A DNA stretch of 11,293 nt from positions 1 to 11,293 of the forward strand of contig CAYXOX010000104.1 of assembly GCA_964466745.1 (NCBI GenBank), written 5' to 3'. Below the pieces are notes generated by a model. It did not search any database. It was given only the letters and a program-made list of their open reading frames with translations, and was not told where the DNA came from. The DNA is from CAYXOX01 sp964466745. GTDB lineage: Bacteria > Pseudomonadota > Alphaproteobacteria > Rhodobacterales > Rhodobacteraceae. Shown here piece after piece: positions 1 to 6,852 of the stretch (position 1 is the stretch's first letter; every line of letters begins with the position of its first letter). The position numbers and the translations under genes are program-made.

Positions 1-28
1 GGTCGGTCTGCCCCGGCAATGCGGTCAT
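1..28 (-). CDS. soeB: Probable soeB, 5' end only (iron-sulfur subunit of sulfite dehydrogenase)
   Basis: Only nine codons (MTALPGQTD) are inside the window; the gene runs off the left edge. The start is ATG at 28 on the minus strand, preceded by a strong AAGGAGG Shine-Dalgarno nine bases upstream. Another ATG at 47 lies in a different frame and has no such signal. The gene follows soeA by 97 bp on the same strand. In soeABC operons the next gene is the ferredoxin-like [4Fe-4S] subunit that moves electrons from SoeA to the membrane subunit SoeC, and the short N-terminus is compatible with that. No iron-sulfur cysteine is yet visible, so the identity rests on position and on the start signals. 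It could be another gene. Confidence 0.55.
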
Positions 29-89
29 CGGCGCGCCCCTCCTTCATCTTGGCCCAAATACTCACCCGCGCACCCTGCGCCACGGGGCA

Positions 90-105
90 CGCCGCCGGGG
101 CGGCG
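90..105. repeat. GC-rich inverted repeat in the soeA-soeB gap
   Basis: CGCCGC (90-95) and GCGGCG (100-105) are perfectly complementary around a 4-base loop, inside the 97-bp gap between soeA and the presumed soeB. A 10-bp self-complementary palindrome, GCCGGCCGGC, lies at 116-125, right after the soeA stop codon. Neither is followed by a T-run, so neither is a classical terminator. They could tune the amount of downstream message or protect its 3' end. In DNA this GC-rich they may also be chance. Confidence 0.3.
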
Positions 106-125
106 CGCGGCAACCGCCGGCCGGC

Positions 126-2903
126 TCATTCCCGCGGTCCCAGCGGCGGGAAGGCCGGCTGAGCCTCGGCGGCGGCAGTTGTCTTCTCCACCCGCACGCG
201 CAGGTCGAACCACGCCGCCTGCCCGGTGACGGGGTCCGAATTGGCCCAGCGCATCCCGTCTTCGCGCGGCGGCAGAAGATCGCCGATCAGGTGGTTGAGC
301 AGGAAGCCCTTCTTCGCCTCGGGCGCGTCCGGCGAGAGGGCCCAGGCCCCGGCGCGCTTGCCGATGGCGTTCCACGTCCAGACGGTGTGGCGGTTGACCG
401 CCGCCATCGGCGCGGCCGGGGCGACGATCTCGCCGTGGGGCGAGGTCAGGCGCGCCCAGTCCCCCTCCTCGAAGCCCTCGCGCTGCCAGATCTCCAGCGG
501 CACGAAGAGCGGATTGTGCCCGTGGATCTGGCGCAGCCACGCGTTCTGGCTGCCCCAGGAATGGTACATCGCCATGGGGCGCTGGGTCAGCGCGTGCAGC
601 GGGAAGGCCTCGCCATCGCCCTCGGCGCTGCCGCCCCGGCCCGTGCCGGCACCGGTACTTTCGTACCAGATCGGCAGCGGGTCGAGCTTGCCGGCGATCC
701 TGGCGCGCAGGTGCTCGGGCGGCTGGCGCAGGCCATGGCCCTCGCCCGCGCGCTGCAGCTTGCGCATCGGTTCGACGTAAAGCTGGAACAGGTAGGGCTG
801 CGGCGCGTCGTAGAAGCCCATCGCCACCGCCCAATCCTGGTAGGCGCGGTTCCACGGCTTCATGAAGCGCGCCTCCTCCGGCACCTCGGCCATGAAGACC
901 CCGCCGTTCTCGATGTAGCGGTCGAGCTGCGCCGGGTTGGGCGCGCCGCGTCCGTGGGCCTCGCCTTCGGCCCCGCGCCAGCCCGCGAGCGGGCCGACGC
1001 CAGGGCGCCGCTGGTGATTGACCATGTAATCCGCGTAGTCGCGATAGGCCGGGTTTCCGTCCGCGTCCACGAAACCGGGCAGGCCCAGCCGCGCGCCGAG
1101 ATCGATCAGGACCGACTGGAACCCCCGCACACCCGCCTGCCCCGGTCGGTCGGGAGCGATGACGGGCCAACGGATCGCATCGGCGGCAGCATCGGCCTCG
1201 CAGATCGGCCGGTCGAGCAGCGAGATGCAATCGTGGCGCTCGAGGTAGGTCGTGTCGGGCAACACGAGATCGGCATAGGCCACCATCTCCGAGGCGTAGG
1301 CGTCGGAGTAGATCACGTGGGGGATGGCGTACTCTCCGTCCTCGCCCGTCTCGGTGAGCGCCTCCATCGCGGCGGCGGGGTTCATCGAGGAGTTCCACGC
1401 CATGTTCGCCATGTATAGAAACAGCGTGTCGATCCGGTAGGGATCGCCGGCCCTCGCGTTGGGCAGCACCATGTGCATCAGCCCGTGGGCCGACATCGGC
1501 GCCTCCCAGGAGAAGGCCTTGTCGATGCGCGCCGGGGCGCCGTCCTCCGTGAGCGCGAGGTCCTCGGGCCCCTGCACGAAGCCCAGGTGCGGCCCCTCCA
1601 GCGGCGCGCCGGGCTGGGCCTTGGCATGGGGGCGCGGATGCGCCTCGGCCGGCTTGGGATAGGGCGGCTTGAAGCGGAAGCCGCCTGGCACCTCCACCGT
1701 GCCGAGCAGGATCTGCAGCAGGTGCAGCGCGCGGCACGTCTGGAAGCCGTTGGCGTGGGCCGAGATCCCGCGCATGGCGTGGAAGCTCACCGGCCTGCCC
1801 GTCATGCTCGCGTGGCGGCGCCCGCGAAAATCCGTCCAGGGCCGGGCGATCTCGATGGCCTCGTCGAAGGCGACGCGGGCCAGTTCGGCTGCAATCTCGC
1901 GGATGCGCACCGCGGAAACGCCGCAGCGCTCCGCCACGGCCTCCGGCGCGTATTCCGGCGCGAGGTAGCGCTCGATCACCCGGGTGAACACGGTATCGGG
2001 GCCGCGCAGATCCGGGCGCAGGTCGCCGGCGTCGAACGGCCGCTCGCGCCCGGTGCCCCGATCCCGAACCAGCGGCCTGCCGCTCGCATCGCGGCGGAAG
2101 AGCCCGTCCTCGTCGAGCAGAACCGGCGCGTTGGTGTACTCGGCGAGATAGGCCAGATCGATCCTGCCGGCCTTCAGCAGCACATGGACGAGCGCGAGGA
2201 TGAACAGCCCATCCGTGCCCGGCGTGATACCCACCCAGTCGTCCGCGATCGCGTTGTAGCCCGTGCGGATCGGATTCACCCCGATCACCCGGGCCCCGCG
2301 CGCCTTCAACTGCCCCAGCCCGATCTTGATCGGATTGCTGTCGTGATCCTCGGCCACGCCGAAGAGCATCAGAAGCTTCGTGCGTTCCCAGTCGGGCTGG
2401 CCGAACTCCCAGAAGCTGCCGCCCATGGTGTAGATGCCCGCCGCCGCCATGTTCACCGAGCAGAAGCCGCCATGGGCCGCGTAGTTCGGCGTTCCGAAGG
2501 ACTGCGCCCACCAGGAGGTGAGCGACTGGCTCTGATCCCGGCCGGTGAAGAAGGCGAGCTTCTCCGGCGCCCGCTCGCGCAGGGGTTTCATCCATGAAAC
2601 CGCGAGCTCCAGGGCCTCGTCCCAGCCGATCTTCTCGAAGCGGTTCTCGCCGCGGCGGCCGACCCGTTTCATCGGGGCTTCGAGCCGCGCCGGCGAGAAA
2701 ACCTGCTTCAGCCCCGCCGCGCCCTTTGCGCACAGCACGCCGCGGTTGACCGGATGGTCCCTGTTGCCCTCGATCAGCACCGGAATGCCATCCTTGAGGT
2801 GCACGTCGATCCCGCAGCGGCAGGCACACATGTAGCAGGTCGTCTTGCGCACCTCGTCGGAGATGCGCGGGGCAAGATCGAGCTCGGGCTTCGGTGCTGG
2901 CAT
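126..2903 (-). CDS. soeA: Molybdopterin oxidoreductase, sulfite dehydrogenase (quinone) subunit SoeA
   Basis: Catalytic subunit of 925 residues in the DMSO reductase superfamily. It is predicted to oxidise sulfite to sulfate in the cytoplasm as part of a membrane-attached SoeABC complex that reduces quinone. An N-terminal [4Fe-4S] motif is visible as C23-x2-C26-x3-C30-x27-C58. The main molybdopterin domain follows at about 60-600. C148 in GGFCSVNM is the likely Mo ligand, as in the PsrA/PhsA/SoeA branch. A C-terminal dinucleotide-binding domain lies at about 765-880. There is no twin-arginine signal: the protein starts MPAPKPELDL. That favours cytoplasmic SoeA over the exported polysulfide or thiosulfate reductases PsrA/PhsA, which are the main alternatives. 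The start ATG at 2903 has an ideal GGAGG six bases... within GGAGGAAAC directly before it. The open frame continues upstream to 3494, but only antisense to xylB. A probable soeB follows. Confidence 0.84.
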   Translation of the reverse strand: MPAPKPELDLAPRISDEVRKTTCYMCACRCGIDVHLKDGIPVLIEGNRDHPVNRGVLCAKGAAGLKQVFSPARLEAPMKRVGRRGENRFEKIGWDEALELAVSWMKPLRERAPEKLAFFTGRDQSQSLTSWWAQSFGTPNYAAHGGFCSVNMAAAGIYTMGGSFWEFGQPDWERTKLLMLFGVAEDHDSNPIKIGLGQLKARGARVIGVNPIRTGYNAIADDWVGITPGTDGLFILALVHVLLKAGRIDLAYLAEYTNAPVLLDEDGLFRRDASGRPLVRDRGTGRERPFDAGDLRPDLRGPDTVFTRVIERYLAPEYAPEAVAERCGVSAVRIREIAAELARVAFDEAIEIARPWTDFRGRRHASMTGRPVSFHAMRGISAHANGFQTCRALHLLQILLGTVEVPGGFRFKPPYPKPAEAHPRPHAKAQPGAPLEGPHLGFVQGPEDLALTEDGAPARIDKAFSWEAPMSAHGLMHMVLPNARAGDPYRIDTLFLYMANMAWNSSMNPAAAMEALTETGEDGEYAIPHVIYSDAYASEMVAYADLVLPDTTYLERHDCISLLDRPICEADAAADAIRWPVIAPDRPGQAGVRGFQSVLIDLGARLGLPGFVDADGNPAYRDYADYMVNHQRRPGVGPLAGWRGAEGEAHGRGAPNPAQLDRYIENGGVFMAEVPEEARFMKPWNRAYQDWAVAMGFYDAPQPYLFQLYVEPMRKLQRAGEGHGLRQPPEHLRARIAGKLDPLPIWYESTGAGTGRGGSAEGDGEAFPLHALTQRPMAMYHSWGSQNAWLRQIHGHNPLFVPLEIWQREGFEEGDWARLTSPHGEIVAPAAPMAAVNRHTVWTWNAIGKRAGAWALSPDAPEAKKGFLLNHLIGDLLPPREDGMRWANSDPVTGQAAWFDLRVRVEKTTAAAEAQPAFPPLGPRE

Positions 2904-2929
2904 GTTTCCTCCGCGGTCACTCCGACCGC
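2904..2929 (-). promoter_or_regulatory. soeA ribosome binding site with an abutting perfect dyad
   Basis: On the minus strand GGAGGAAAC (2912 to 2904) sits directly before the soeA ATG and is a strong Shine-Dalgarno. Immediately upstream is a perfect 6-bp inverted repeat, GCGGTC (2913-2918), five bases, GACCGC (2924-2929). It could be a repressor or activator operator, or an mRNA hairpin stacked against the ribosome site. It does not resemble the ATTC-N8-GAAT type of site known for SqrR. The dyad is seen directly; its function is inferred. Confidence 0.45.
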
Positions 2930-2971
2930 TCCCGACGCTAACGCCTACGGCGCCGGACTGCATCCCCGAAA

Positions 2972-2988
2972 TGTCAAAACGATTGGCC
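2972..2988. promoter_or_regulatory. Candidate operator or -35 region between soeA and xylB
   Basis: An imperfect dyad, GTCAA (2973-2977) and TTGGC (2983-2988 region), flanks a central AACGA, in a locally AT-richer patch of the divergent spacer. Read on the minus strand, bases 2977-2972 are a perfect TTGACA, like the sigma-70 -35 consensus for soeA, but no convincing -10 lies 16-18 bases downstream. The patch could be bound by a regulator of either gene, for instance a sugar repressor for xylBA. Evidence is sequence appearance only. Confidence 0.25.
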
Positions 2989-3011
2989 CTCGCACCTCGC
3001 TGCGGCCACGC

Positions 3012-3047
3012 TATAGTGCCGGCGCTGACGGCAGACGCGGTGGGAGG
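3012..3047 (+). promoter_or_regulatory. xylB promoter -10, downstream dyad and ribosome binding site
   Basis: TATAGT at 3012-3017 matches the sigma-70 -10 consensus in five of six positions. The -35 position 17 bases upstream (2989-2994, CTCGCA) is poor, which suggests an activated or weak promoter. TGCCG (3017-3021) and CGGCA (3029-3033) form a perfect dyad with a 7-base centre, placed over the expected transcription start, where a repressor would act. GGGAGG at 3042-3047 is the Shine-Dalgarno, ten bases before the xylB ATG. The elements are seen; the regulatory roles are inferred. Confidence 0.4.
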
Positions 3048-3057
3048 CGCGGCGCAC

Positions 3058-4509
3058 ATGGCGTATCTCGGCGTGGATCTCGGAACCTCGGGGGTCAAGG
3101 TGCTGGCCATCGGGGCCGACCGGCGACCCATCGCCCAGGCCCATGCCGAGCTCGAGGTGGCCCGCCCGCATCCCGGCTGGTCCGAGCAGGAGCCGGCGAG
3201 CTGGATCGAGGCGACCCGCGAGGCGCTCGCGGCGCTCGCGCGCCAGATCGACATGGCGCAGGTCCGCGGCATCGGGCTGTCGGGGCAGATGCACGGGGCG
3301 GTGGCGCTCGATTCCGCAGACGATTGCCTGCGTCCCGCGATCCTGTGGAACGACACGCGCAGCGCGGACCAGGCCGCCCGGTTCGACGAAGACCCCGCCT
3401 TCCGCGAGATCACCGGCAATATCGTGTTTCCCGGCTTCACCGCGCCCAAGCTCGCCTGGATGGCCGAGGAGGAGCCCGAGCTCTTCGAGCGCATCGAAAA
3501 GGTGCTCCTGCCGAAGGACTACCTGCGCCTCTGGCTGACGGGCGAGCATCTTTCCGACATGTCCGATGCCGCCGGCACGGCGTGGCTCGACGTCGCCGCG
3601 CGCGACTGGTCCGATGCCCTGCTGGCGGCAACGGGGCTCTCACGCCTGCAGATGCCGGGGCTCGTCGAGGGCAGCGCCGTGGCAGGCCACCTGCGCAGGT
3701 CCATCGCCGAGGCCTTCGGGTTGCGGCCGGGCATCCCCGTGGCCGGCGGCGGCGGCGACAATGCCGCCTCGGCCTGCGGCGTGGGTGCGCTGGGCAACGG
3801 CGGCGCCTTCGCCTCGCTGGGCACCTCGGGGGTGCTCTTCGCGTCCACCGGCGCCTATCGGCCGAACGCCGGGAGCGCGGTGCACACCTTCTGCCACGCC
3901 GTGCCCGGCACATGGCACCAGATGGGCGTGATCCTCTCGGCCACCGACAGCCTCAACTGGCTTGCCAGGATCACCGGCTGCACGGCGGCCGATCTTGCCG
4001 CCGAGATCGAGGGCGAGCCGGCAGCTCCGGGGCCCGAGCTCTTCCTGCCCTACCTCGGCGGCGAGCGGACGCCGCACAACGATGCCGCGATCCGGGGGCA
4101 GCTTCTGAACGTCTCCCACCAGAGCGACCGTGCCGCTCTGACCCGCGCCGTGATGGACGGCGTCTCCTTCGCCTTCCGGGATTGCCTCGAGGCGTTGCGC
4201 GCCGCCGGAACCGAGCTGTCGCGGGTGACCGCGCTCGGCGGGGGCTCGGCGTCCGCCTGGTGGCTGGGCTCGCTGGCCAACGCGCTGGACGTGGCCGTGG
4301 ACATCCCCGAGGACGGCGATTTCGGTGCCGCCTTCGGTGCCGCGCGGCTCGGGCTCTGCGCCGCGGAGGGAGCCGATCCGGCCGCGGTATGCACCCCGCC
4401 GCCGGTCGCCCGCACGATCGAACCCGCACCCAGCCTGCGCGCCGCCTACGACGAGGCGCACGCCCGCTACCGCGCCGCCTACCCCGCCCTCAAGGGAGCC
4501 ATGCCATGA
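3058..4509 (+). CDS. xylB: Xylulokinase XylB
   Basis: Cytoplasmic FGGY-family kinase that phosphorylates D-xylulose with ATP to D-xylulose 5-phosphate, the entry point to the pentose phosphate pathway. The 483-residue length is normal for XylB. The N-terminal nucleotide-binding fold begins YLGVDLGTSGVKVL (3-16). GQMHG at 76-80 is the xylulose contact loop. GGGGDNAA at 230-237 carries the catalytic base D234. The second domain contains ASLGTSG (251-257) and the phosphate/adenosine loop ALGGGSASAWW near 390-400. The ATG at 3058 was chosen because it starts exactly at the family N-terminus and has GGGAGG ten bases upstream. The gene overlaps xylA by four bases (ATGA), so the two are translationally coupled. 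Other FGGY substrates are possible in principle, but the xylA partner makes xylulose nearly certain. Confidence 0.95.
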   Translation: MAYLGVDLGTSGVKVLAIGADRRPIAQAHAELEVARPHPGWSEQEPASWIEATREALAALARQIDMAQVRGIGLSGQMHGAVALDSADDCLRPAILWNDTRSADQAARFDEDPAFREITGNIVFPGFTAPKLAWMAEEEPELFERIEKVLLPKDYLRLWLTGEHLSDMSDAAGTAWLDVAARDWSDALLAATGLSRLQMPGLVEGSAVAGHLRRSIAEAFGLRPGIPVAGGGGDNAASACGVGALGNGGAFASLGTSGVLFASTGAYRPNAGSAVHTFCHAVPGTWHQMGVILSATDSLNWLARITGCTAADLAAEIEGEPAAPGPELFLPYLGGERTPHNDAAIRGQLLNVSHQSDRAALTRAVMDGVSFAFRDCLEALRAAGTELSRVTALGGGSASAWWLGSLANALDVAVDIPEDGDFGAAFGAARLGLCAAEGADPAAVCTPPPVARTIEPAPSLRAAYDEAHARYRAAYPALKGAMP

Positions 4510-5813
4510 GCGCCGATTTCTTTTCCACCGACGAGCCGATCCCCTACGCGGGGCCAGACAGCCGCGAGCCGCTGAGCTTCCGCCACTACGATCCCAAACG
4601 CGTGGTGATGGGGAAAACGCTGCGCGAACACCTGCGCTTCGCGGTCTGCTACTGGCACAGCTTCGTGTGGACAGGGACGGACCCCTTCGGCGGAGACACC
4701 TTCGAGCGCGACTGGTTCCCCGCCGACACGATGGATCTCGCCCGGCGCCGGGCCGACGTGGCGTTCGAGATGTTCCGGCTGCTCGGCGCTCCGTTCTTCT
4801 GCTTCCACGACCACGACGTGCGGCCGGAGGGCGCGAGCCTCGCCGAAAGCAATTCCAGGCTCGACGAGATCGCGGACCATATCGGCGGCAAGATGGAAGC
4901 CACGGGCACCGAGCTGCTCTGGGGCACGGCCAATCTCTTTTCCAACCGCCGCTACATGGCGGGCGCCGCCACCAACCCCGACCCGGACGTCTTCGCCTAT
5001 GCCGCCGGCACGGTGAAGGCGTGCATGGACGTCACCCAAAGGCTCGGCGGCGAGAACTACGTCCTCTGGGGCGGCCGCGAGGGCTACGAGACGCTGCTGA
5101 ACACCGACATCGGGCAGGAAGACGCCCAGCTCGGCCGGTTTCTGAACCTCGTCGTCGGATACAAGCACAAGATCGGGTTCAAGGGCACGATCCTGATCGA
5201 GCCCAAGCCGCAGGAGCCCACCAAGCACCAGTACGACTACGATGTCGCCACCGTGTACGGCTTCCTGAAGCGCCACGGGCTGGAGAACGAGGTGAAGGTG
5301 AACATCGAGCAGGGGCACGCGATCCTGGCCGGGCACAGCTTCGAGCACGAGATCGCGCTGGCCCAGGCGCTGGGCATCTTCGGCTCCATCGACATGAACC
5401 GCAACGACTACCAGTCGGGCTGGGACACGGACCAGTTTCCCAACAACACCCCCGAAGTCGCGCTGGCCTACTACCACATCCTCAAGGGCGGAGGCTTCGC
5501 CACCGGCGGCACCAACTTCGACGCCAAGCTGCGTCGGCAATCGCTCGACCCCGACGATCTGCTGCACGCCCACATCGGTGCAATGGACATCTGCGCCCGC
5601 GGGCTGATCGCGGCGGCCGAGATGCTCGAGGACGAGGCGCTGGAGGCCCCGCTGCGCGCCCGCTACGCCGGCTGGCAGGCACCGGAGGCGCAGGCGATGC
5701 TCGCCGGCGAGCGCAGCCTCGAGGAAATCGCGGCGCGCGCGGCGGAGCTGGACCCTCAGCCCCGCTCCGGCCGGCAGGAGTACCTGGAGAACGTCGTCAA
5801 CCGCTACGTCTGA
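4506..5813 (+). CDS. xylA: Xylose isomerase XylA
   Basis: Metal-dependent cytoplasmic isomerase that converts D-xylose to D-xylulose (and, as a side reaction, D-glucose to D-fructose). It has 435 residues, the class II length. All key residues are present and, from memory, at the same numbers as in the E. coli enzyme: catalytic H101 and D104 in FHDHD; metal ligands E232, E268, H271, D296, D307, D309 and D339; and K234 in EPKPQEP. The subunit is probably part of a tetramer. The ATG at 4506 lies inside the xylB stop (ATGA), typical of translational coupling, and a GGGAGCC-like sequence just upstream may serve as ribosome site. No xylose transporter or XylR follows; the next gene is an unrelated sugar transferase 82 bp downstream. 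Confidence 0.98.
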   Translation: MSADFFSTDEPIPYAGPDSREPLSFRHYDPKRVVMGKTLREHLRFAVCYWHSFVWTGTDPFGGDTFERDWFPADTMDLARRRADVAFEMFRLLGAPFFCFHDHDVRPEGASLAESNSRLDEIADHIGGKMEATGTELLWGTANLFSNRRYMAGAATNPDPDVFAYAAGTVKACMDVTQRLGGENYVLWGGREGYETLLNTDIGQEDAQLGRFLNLVVGYKHKIGFKGTILIEPKPQEPTKHQYDYDVATVYGFLKRHGLENEVKVNIEQGHAILAGHSFEHEIALAQALGIFGSIDMNRNDYQSGWDTDQFPNNTPEVALAYYHILKGGGFATGGTNFDAKLRRQSLDPDDLLHAHIGAMDICARGLIAAAEMLEDEALEAPLRARYAGWQAPEAQAMLAGERSLEEIAARAAELDPQPRSGRQEYLENVVNRYV

Positions 5814-5834
5814 AGACCAAACGCGGCGGGAGCG

Positions 5835-5886
5835 TTTACCGGGCGGTCAGGCCCGGCATGGTATCGGCGCCGGGCAGCCTCCGGAG
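5835..5886 (+). promoter_or_regulatory. Leader with two competing hairpins between xylA and the sugar transferase
   Basis: CCGGGC (5839-5844) pairs perfectly with GCCCGG (5851-5856) over a 6-base loop. The same right arm, extended to GCCCGGC (5851-5857), pairs perfectly with GCCGGGC (5869-5875) over an 11-base loop. The two hairpins cannot form together. A weak promoter-like pair, TTTACC (5835-5840) and TGGTAT (5859-5864), overlaps them with an 18-base spacer. CCGGAG at 5881-5886 is the probable ribosome site. The first hairpin may end xylBA transcripts, but there is no T-tract. The pairing is seen; any switch or termination role is a guess. Confidence 0.3.
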
Positions 5887-5895
5887 CCCCGTGCC

Positions 5896-6771
5896 ATGCG
5901 CCTTGCCAACGACCTGAACCCGAGCCCCGGCAGCTTTCGAGGGCCGGCGCCGCGCTCGCGGCAGGGGCTCCATGCGCTCCCCGGCCGCGCGGGGGAGCAC
6001 CGGGGCCAGCGCGCCGCGGACCTTGCGCTGCTGGTGCTCGCCCTGCCCCTCGCGCTGCCCCTTTTCGCGCTCGTCGGGCTGGCCGTGCTACTGGCGGACG
6101 GACGGCCGGTGTTCTACGGGTCGGAGCGGATCGGCCACGGGGGCCGCCCCTTCAGGCTCTGGAAGTTCCGCACCATGCGCCACCGCCCCGGCCCGGCCCG
6201 GCCCTCGGGCGGGCCGGAGGCGCGGCGCATCACGCCGCTGGGCGCGCGGCTGCGCCGCTGCCGGCTGGACGAGCTGCCGCAGCTTCTGAACATCGCGCGG
6301 GGCGAGATGGGCTTCGTGGGGCCCCGCCCGCCGCTGGGGCGCTTCGTGGCGCTGCGGCCCGCTCTCTACGGGCAGGTCCTGCGGGCGCGGCCCGGGCTCA
6401 CCGGGGCGGCGACGCTGGCCTACCATGCCCGCGAGGCTCGGTTGATGGCCGCATGCCGAACCGACGCCGAGGCCGAGGCGCTCTACCTCGCGCGCTGCGT
6501 TCCCATCAAGGCGCGGCTCGATCTCGCCTATGCCGCGCGGCGTTCGGTGGGCAGCGACCTTGCCCTGCTGGCAGCCACGCTCTGGCGGGTGTTCGTCGGG
6601 CGGCAACCGCGCCGGCCCGGCGCACGGCGTCCGGGCAGGAGGGCGGGCTCAGGTATCGCCGTCTTCTCGCGGGGCACCACTCCCTGGCGCCTGCCAGGCC
6701 CGCCCCTGGCGCGAGGCCGGGGGCTGGCCGTGCCCGGCGCAGCAAGGCTCGGCAGGCCAAGCCCGCCTTGA
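5896..6771 (+). CDS. Membrane sugar-phosphate transferase (bacterial sugar transferase family)
   Basis: Short, single-domain polyprenyl-phosphate sugar-1-phosphate transferase (PglC/WcaJ-type catalytic domain, PF02397). Such enzymes start synthesis of exopolysaccharide, capsule or glycan repeat units on undecaprenyl phosphate at the inner membrane. One hydrophobic segment (about 41-67) with internal prolines P51 and P55 fits the re-entrant membrane helix of monotopic enzymes. KFRTM is at 90-94. RLDELPQLLNIARGEMGFVG begins at 123 and carries the catalytic D125-E126 pair. ARPGLTG is at 164-170. The family domain ends near residue 233. The last 58 residues are about 60% Arg, Pro and Gly with no recognisable fold, so the stop may have been lost by a late frameshift or the tail may be a drifted extension. 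The ATG at 5896 has GGAG nine bases upstream. No other glycan gene is nearby. The exact sugar is unknown. Confidence 0.83.
   Translation: MRLANDLNPSPGSFRGPAPRSRQGLHALPGRAGEHRGQRAADLALLVLALPLALPLFALVGLAVLLADGRPVFYGSERIGHGGRPFRLWKFRTMRHRPGPARPSGGPEARRITPLGARLRRCRLDELPQLLNIARGEMGFVGPRPPLGRFVALRPALYGQVLRARPGLTGAATLAYHAREARLMAACRTDAEAEALYLARCVPIKARLDLAYAARRSVGSDLALLAATLWRVFVGRQPRRPGARRPGRRAGSGIAVFSRGTTPWRLPGPPLARGRGLAVPGAARLGRPSPP
6683..6710. repeat. Three alternating complementary arms (CCTGGC / GCCAGG / CCTGGC)
   Basis: CCTGGC (6683-6688), GCCAGG (6693-6698) and CCTGGC (6705-6710) alternate within 28 bp. The middle arm can pair perfectly with either outer arm, over a 4-base loop on the left or a 6-base loop on the right. 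The outer arms are also a direct repeat, CCTGGCGC, at 6683-6690 and 6705-6712. The element lies in the low-complexity tail of the sugar transferase gene. It may be a decayed intergenic repeat or terminator absorbed into the reading frame. Confidence 0.4.
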
Positions 6772-6779
6772 CCGCCACG

Positions 6780-6810
6780 AGCCCCGGCACGGCGGCTGCC
6801 GCCGGGGGCT
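6780..6810. terminator. Hairpin between the convergent sugar transferase and gltX genes
   Basis: AGCCCC (6780-6785) pairs with GGGGGCT (6804-6810, one G extra), enclosing an inner perfect stem GGCGG (6791-6795) and CCGCC (6799-6803) with a 3-base loop. It sits in the 81-bp space between two convergent stop codons, where a bidirectional terminator is expected, and would be stable on either strand. Neither side has a clear U-run, so it is not a textbook intrinsic terminator. Confidence 0.42.
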
Positions 6811-6852
6811 TGCCCGGCGGGATCGCGGCGGAAGGCGCGCAGCGCGGCGCCG

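Noticed and set aside
25..2829. Very long open frame overlapping soeA on the same strand
   Set aside because: The translation is Arg/Gly/Ala-rich without motifs, typical of a shifted frame in GC-rich coding DNA; soeA in the other frame carries all cofactor motifs.
2972..2977. Minus-strand TTGACA as a complete soeA sigma-70 promoter
   Set aside because: No -10-like hexamer lies 16-18 bases downstream, so it was kept only as a candidate regulatory patch.
2904..3494. In-frame extension of soeA to a far upstream start
   Set aside because: It runs antisense through xylB, shows no domain sequence, and the ATG at 2903 has an excellent ribosome site and the family N-terminus.
2754..4505. Upstream extension of the xylA frame
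   Set aside because: It overlaps xylB in another frame and gives low-complexity sequence; xylA homology starts exactly at 4506.
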